Of a DNA stretch of 64,000 nucleotides, positions 60,415 through 64,000 are shown one piece after another. The DNA comes from Liolophura sinensis (Eukaryota; Mollusca; Polyplacophora; Chitonida; Chitonidae). How positions within the stretch are numbered: position 1 is the first letter of the stretch; every line of letters begins with the position of its first letter. A program made the translations under genes and the position numbers. The stretch lies in the NCBI RefSeq assembly GCF_032854445.1, contig NC_088295.1, positions 87,749,836-87,813,835 on the forward strand, given 5' to 3'. The notes below the pieces were generated by a model. That model searched no databases, was not told the DNA's origin, and worked only from the letters and a program-made list of their open reading frames with translations.

Positions 60415-61129
60415 GTCGTATTTGTGGATATAGTGCCTAGCACCTTTGGCAATAAAACTGTGGGTTATAACTCACATTTGCATGTTAAAAAGTGACGAAG
60501 AAGGCTTTGCTGGGACTATCTACTTTTACACAACTGTAAAAACTGACAGTGGGTAAACACAGCATCATGTATATTCGCGTCGGAATCTGCGGATGGCAGT
60601 GGGTTTCTACCGGGCTTTGTCTGGTTCCCTCCCACCATAGAGCTGGTCGCCCTCGTGTATTAGTAATTCAGAAGTGCGACGTAAAACACCAATCAAATAA
60701 ATAAATGGTTGGTTGCTTACGTCGCACTTAGCAATTTTAGTCATTAGGTGTGTGTACATATACTGTGTCTTCTTGTCCCAGGGTCCAAACCGCCAAAGTG
60801 TTGCCGCCAATGAACACCCCAACCATTATACCGTTGAAGGTGTGGAGATTTAAATAGCTAAGGATTGTGGGATTTCAGTTTAGTCTATTAGCTTAGTTTT
60901 TTTCTCAAAAGCAAAATGACACCGGCCAATGTAATGTAAAAACTGTAGGTTGACACACGCGGAATGTCTCAGGCCGCACAGTGCTTTAAAATGAGCCTAT
61001 AACGGATATTTTTTGTCAAAAGATCGATCAGCTGCCAAAACCCAACGGAATTTTTGTTGCCATTTGAGAATAGCAGAAATAATTATCTTTCAAAGAAAAC
61101 CTGTCTTGTCTGTCAACTAGTCCAGTCAA
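60415..61129. other. No gene seen; SINE 3' half at 60,590-60,708
   Basis: 60,590-60,708 carries the plus-strand body and 3' domain of the common SINE (tgcgacgtaaaacaccaatc, AAAT tail) without the tRNA head. 60,470-60,610 is shared, inverted, with 44,291-44,430. The rest is unrecognised. Confidence 0.6.
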
Positions 61130-61745
61130 GATAAAAAGAAAATTGGCTTAGCTGACCACAAACTGCAAAAGAATTTATTTTGGAGGCATATCTCTCAGAG
61201 ATATCCAGAATGACTTGCTAAAGGTCTACCAAAATCTAAGAAGTGGAGCAAAGCCTAATTTGCATAAATGAAACATGGCCGTCCTAAAATCCCTAATATT
61301 TCAATTTTCAGCTGCATTGCAGTGTAATTATTTAATTTTAATTATTTTGTACCACCAAACTGATGGATAAGAATGTGAAACCATAGAAATGTATACCCAA
61401 AATACCATTTGACAGATAAACCACTGCTTTCAAATCAAAGGTATTTCTTAATTTTAACAGTGTTAATTTTGTTTACTCATGTGCCCATCTTATTTGGAAT
61501 CTTGTGAAAAAAGAAAATAGGTATGTTGTGTTGTTCGACTACACTAATCAGTGATCGGTGTTTAATGTTTCTCTAATTTCGACGATTGTATGTGGTCTTT
61601 TTTGTGTCTACACCCCTACATCGGTTTTCCCTGAAAACTAAGGTAACATGTATCTACGTAAACACATGACATCAAGTCACTCTTATAGTTTATAAGTTTT
61701 TATCCGAGATTAAAGCTAACTTTCCGGATTATAAAATGTATTTAT
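61130..61745 (+). repeat. Inverted copy of 2,960-3,640 (dispersed repeat X)
   Basis: Reverse complement of the segment left of the LINE in the first copy, with scattered differences. Its similarity stops at atgtatttatt, where about 1.1 kb of other DNA is inserted, and resumes at 62,831. Confidence 0.75.
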
Positions 61746-61801
61746 TACACACCTAAGTGTCCAGGGCCTACTATATTATGTAGTAAACACAACTGTCTAA
61801 T

Positions 61802-62470
61802 ATGTTTAATATACTGGACAGTTGTAACTCTGACGTCACACGTACGGACTATTTTTGTTTGTCAACAAGCAGACGACACAAGATGTTCGTCCGTGCTCGT
61901 CCAGAAAAATCTGTGTCTCCGGACAGTCCGTTCTACCTCACACCAATTTCCGAATGTCGCCTCAAACCTGATGCAGGCGTGTGGTATTACTCGATTCCAA
62001 TGGGAGAGGATCGTTTGGGAGAGCTAATGAAGAGGGCAGCCTAGGCTGCTGGATTGAAAGGCCGGACAACTAAACACTCGGTCCGAAAAACAGGCGTCCA
62101 AACCCTTGTAAAATCTGGCGTCGCCCCACATAAAATTATGCAGGTTACCGGACACAAATCCCTTGCTAGCATCCAGGAGTATGATTCTAAATTAGATCAC
62201 GTAGAGCAGAAGCAAATGTCGAGTTTACTTCAGGGCAATCGCGCCTTCAGTTAACCATCTCCCGCGCTTCCACTCCCTGGCCGGTCAGTTCAAGTGCACA
62301 TAAACGAAGTTTTCACGACTCCGATGTCATCAACTTCCGCGCAGAATCCCAACGATAATCAGCTAACTTTCTCAGCAAACTCTACTTCTCTTTCGTCCTC
62401 ATCCTGTAAAGATTACGCTAGTCTGTTCGGTGGCGCAGTTTTCAATAACTGTACTTTTGATTTTCACTAG
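61802..62470 (+). pseudogene. Crypton/DUF3504-type tyrosine recombinase, C-terminal part
   Basis: One frame runs for 669 bp, broken only by TAG at 62,042-62,044 and TAA at 62,252-62,254. Visible blocks are S-P-F-Y-L-T, V-W-Y-Y-S-I-P-M-G, then K-H-S-V-R-K-T, V-T-G-H-K-S-L and a final Tyr in I-Q-E-Y. These are the H-x-x-R, G-H and nucleophile-Tyr positions of tyrosine recombinases, in the form found in Cryptons and the host genes derived from them, which cut and rejoin DNA without making TIRs. After the second stop the frame continues through a Ser-rich stretch to L-F-G-G-A-V-F-N-N-C-T-F, an ending I associate with this protein group. The N-terminal part is absent. Inactive as it stands. Confidence 0.78.
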
Positions 62471-62703
62471 AACGTCTGCAGTTATTTTCTTTACACTTAT
62501 ATTTGTAAAATACCGCTTCGGCCACGTGCGCCTGACCCAGTTTTCCGTCAGCCAATGAAAGTGCTCCATTCAGTATTCCATATTCATCCGCAACCGGTTA
62601 TCCGCTATTGTTACGCGATGTGAAATATTTAGCACGGTTTTACCCAATTTGTTTAGCGTTCGAGCTTATTTACTTACGTTTTTGACAAATGGGTGTATAA
62701 TAA

Positions 62704-62829
62704 ATAGGTTTTTGGATTGTATGGTCTTGTATGGACTCGTCCTGGGCGCCGGAAAGCGACGAGCTTGCGAATCCCTTTTCTGCGCGCCCAGGACTCGTCC
62801 ATAGAAGACCATACAATCCAATAACCTAT
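62704..62829. repeat. Palindrome with 46-nt arms and 34-nt spacer
   Basis: 62,704-62,749 and 62,784-62,829 are reverse complements at 42 of 46 positions. The arms begin ataggtt and end ctgggcgc, and contain the small inner palindrome ggactcgtcc. The right arm ends where similarity to the inverted left-end segment resumes. It could be the terminal structure of the inserted element or a separate foldback element. Confidence 0.88.
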
Positions 62830-64000
62830 AAATATACTAATGGGCCGAAAGATGGGGACATGTTTGTGTCTTAAGGAATAGATACTTGATACTTGATGTT
62901 TAAGATGTTTTTTGTTCATTTTGCATTTAAAACCCGTCCTTATATTTGGTTACGTATGGTTACGGTTTCCTGCAATGATAATGTTGCGTTCTGGGGAGAA
63001 TATACTTACTTCAGAAAACAGGGGGGAGGGGAATTTAGGTTGCTCAGAAATAGTGTATCATTCAAGTTAAGATTCTTGTTATAATATTGTCTAACAATAG
63101 TAATGGTGATTTTCACACACAAACAACGTGTCTTGTACATGTAAGTATGAAACTTTATCGACCATAAGGTTATATCAGGTTATATGTGTGGGTAAATATC
63201 ACTCTATATTCTGTAGAACACATATTCAGAATTCTTAAGGCATTGATAAATATTGGCTAATTAGAATGTTGATATTAAATTTCTCAGTTCTCAGTCCCAA
63301 ATTGTACTTTAGTAGATTTATGCAAATTAGACACTGTTCCGATAATTTAATTTTGGTAGACATTTAATATGTGTGCTTTTTCATTTCTGAGAGAAATGAA
63401 ACCGAAATAAATTCTTTTCCAGTGTACGGTGGGTCATTTTGTATAGTTACTGGACTAGACGGGCTAGCGCTTAAAGTCGAAAAAAGTTCTAAACATTATA
63501 AAACTGGTCGCATTACAACTTTTTCATTTTAACACTATATATAGTACAGGTAGGAGCCTGATTATGTACCGAAAGCAATTAATTCAAGTTATCCTTGGTA
63601 AATACAGAAAAAATCATTTAATTAGCCAATGTGGATTTTTTGACAAAACTCCGTGGCATAGCGTGTTTAACGTTACCTAAATGATAAAATTTACATAATT
63701 TATGAAAACTTTGATTTGTAGATTTGTACAACAATAGCAATTTTCGATACCAAACATTTCAGATAGGTGGCTGACGTTGAGTTTGAAGTGTTTATACATT
63801 TAATCTACTCACTACTTTTATCATATCCAAGATAGTATTATAACATTTTGCTGAGTAAGCATGTATCATCGATTGTTTTTAATAACTGCAATCTTTAACT
63901 GAATATAAATACCCATAATGTATTGTTTATGAATGGACAATGGATGCATGTATTCAATTCGACAATTTAATGGCGTAAATTAATTAAAAGATTTCAGTTG
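62830..64000 (-). repeat. Inverted copy of about 1,380-2,960
   Basis: Reverse complement of the left end of the window with scattered differences; for instance the block around 63,640-63,700 reads gtggcatagcgtgtttaacg against cgttaaacacgctatgccac at about 1,664-1,683. It includes a short stretch (63,810-63,880) present at 47,450-47,515 but missing near 1,525, so it is closer to the second copy there. No gene is seen; the 63-codon frame at 62,893-63,084 lies in intron-like sequence. Confidence 0.8.

Larger units (their letters stand above)
61746..62829 (+). mobile_element. 1.1-kb insertion with recombinase remnant and palindrome
   Basis: Four related copies of the surrounding sequence (near 2,970, 44,745, 49,105 and 60,035) run straight through this point, so they give the empty site. 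The insert holds the 3' part of a tyrosine-recombinase gene (61,802-62,470) and ends with a 46-nt-arm palindrome. This fits a 5'-truncated or internally deleted Crypton-like element. No target duplication is certain, and two independent insertions (recombinase piece and foldback) remain possible. Confidence 0.6.

Overview
The window is repeat-dense eukaryotic DNA, most likely from a mollusc or a close lophotrochozoan. I base this on several tRNA-derived SINEs of the kind common in molluscan genomes (a tRNA-like head, then a 3' end carrying tacggcgtaaaacaccaatc and an AAAT-type tail), on degenerate non-LTR retrotransposons, on single-domain EGF exons bounded by splice sites, and on a 200-N scaffold gap at 55,756-55,955. 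I see no bacterial operons, rRNA genes, true tRNA genes or CRISPR arrays. The species is not determined.

Layout. 1-8,262: a SINE, an EGF exon on the minus strand (1,149-1,274), a dead I-type LINE (3,755-5,762) interrupted by a SINE, a (TA)n tract, and a broken EGF exon interrupted by another SINE. 8,263-20,372: a 12.1-kb satellite array of about 54-56-bp monomers, organised as a 166-bp trimer, then 1,490/1,869-bp blocks, then a 7,109-bp repeat. 20,373-43,725: about two and a half tandem cassettes, each made of array trailer, a minus-strand CR1/Jockey-type LINE, a GC-rich minisatellite, a long intron-like stretch, an EGF exon (26,907-27,026; 36,515-36,634), an array leader and a short array. 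43,726-46,220: a candidate terminal exon, a second type of SINE, an inverted fragment of EGF-flanking intron, and a probable solo LTR (45,234-46,220). 46,230-55,755: a second copy of the first 21.5 kb, in which the array is only about 1.0 kb. After the gap: a minisatellite, 2.4 kb in which I recognise nothing, then an inverted copy (58,900-64,000) of the left end, with a plus-strand EGF exon (60,307-60,408) and a 1.1-kb insertion carrying a Crypton/DUF3504-type tyrosine recombinase remnant and a 46-nt-arm palindrome.

How it fits together. The only convincing host coding sequence is a set of phase-1 EGF exons, each about 100-126 bp and separated by 5-20 kb. The window is probably the intronic landscape of one or more large EGF-repeat genes that grew by segment duplication, with satellites and transposons expanding in the introns. 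Because the two large direct copies differ by SINE presence, array length and scattered substitutions, they could also be two haplotypes of one locus placed side by side by the assembler. All similarity statements here come from reading the sequence by eye; no alignment was run.
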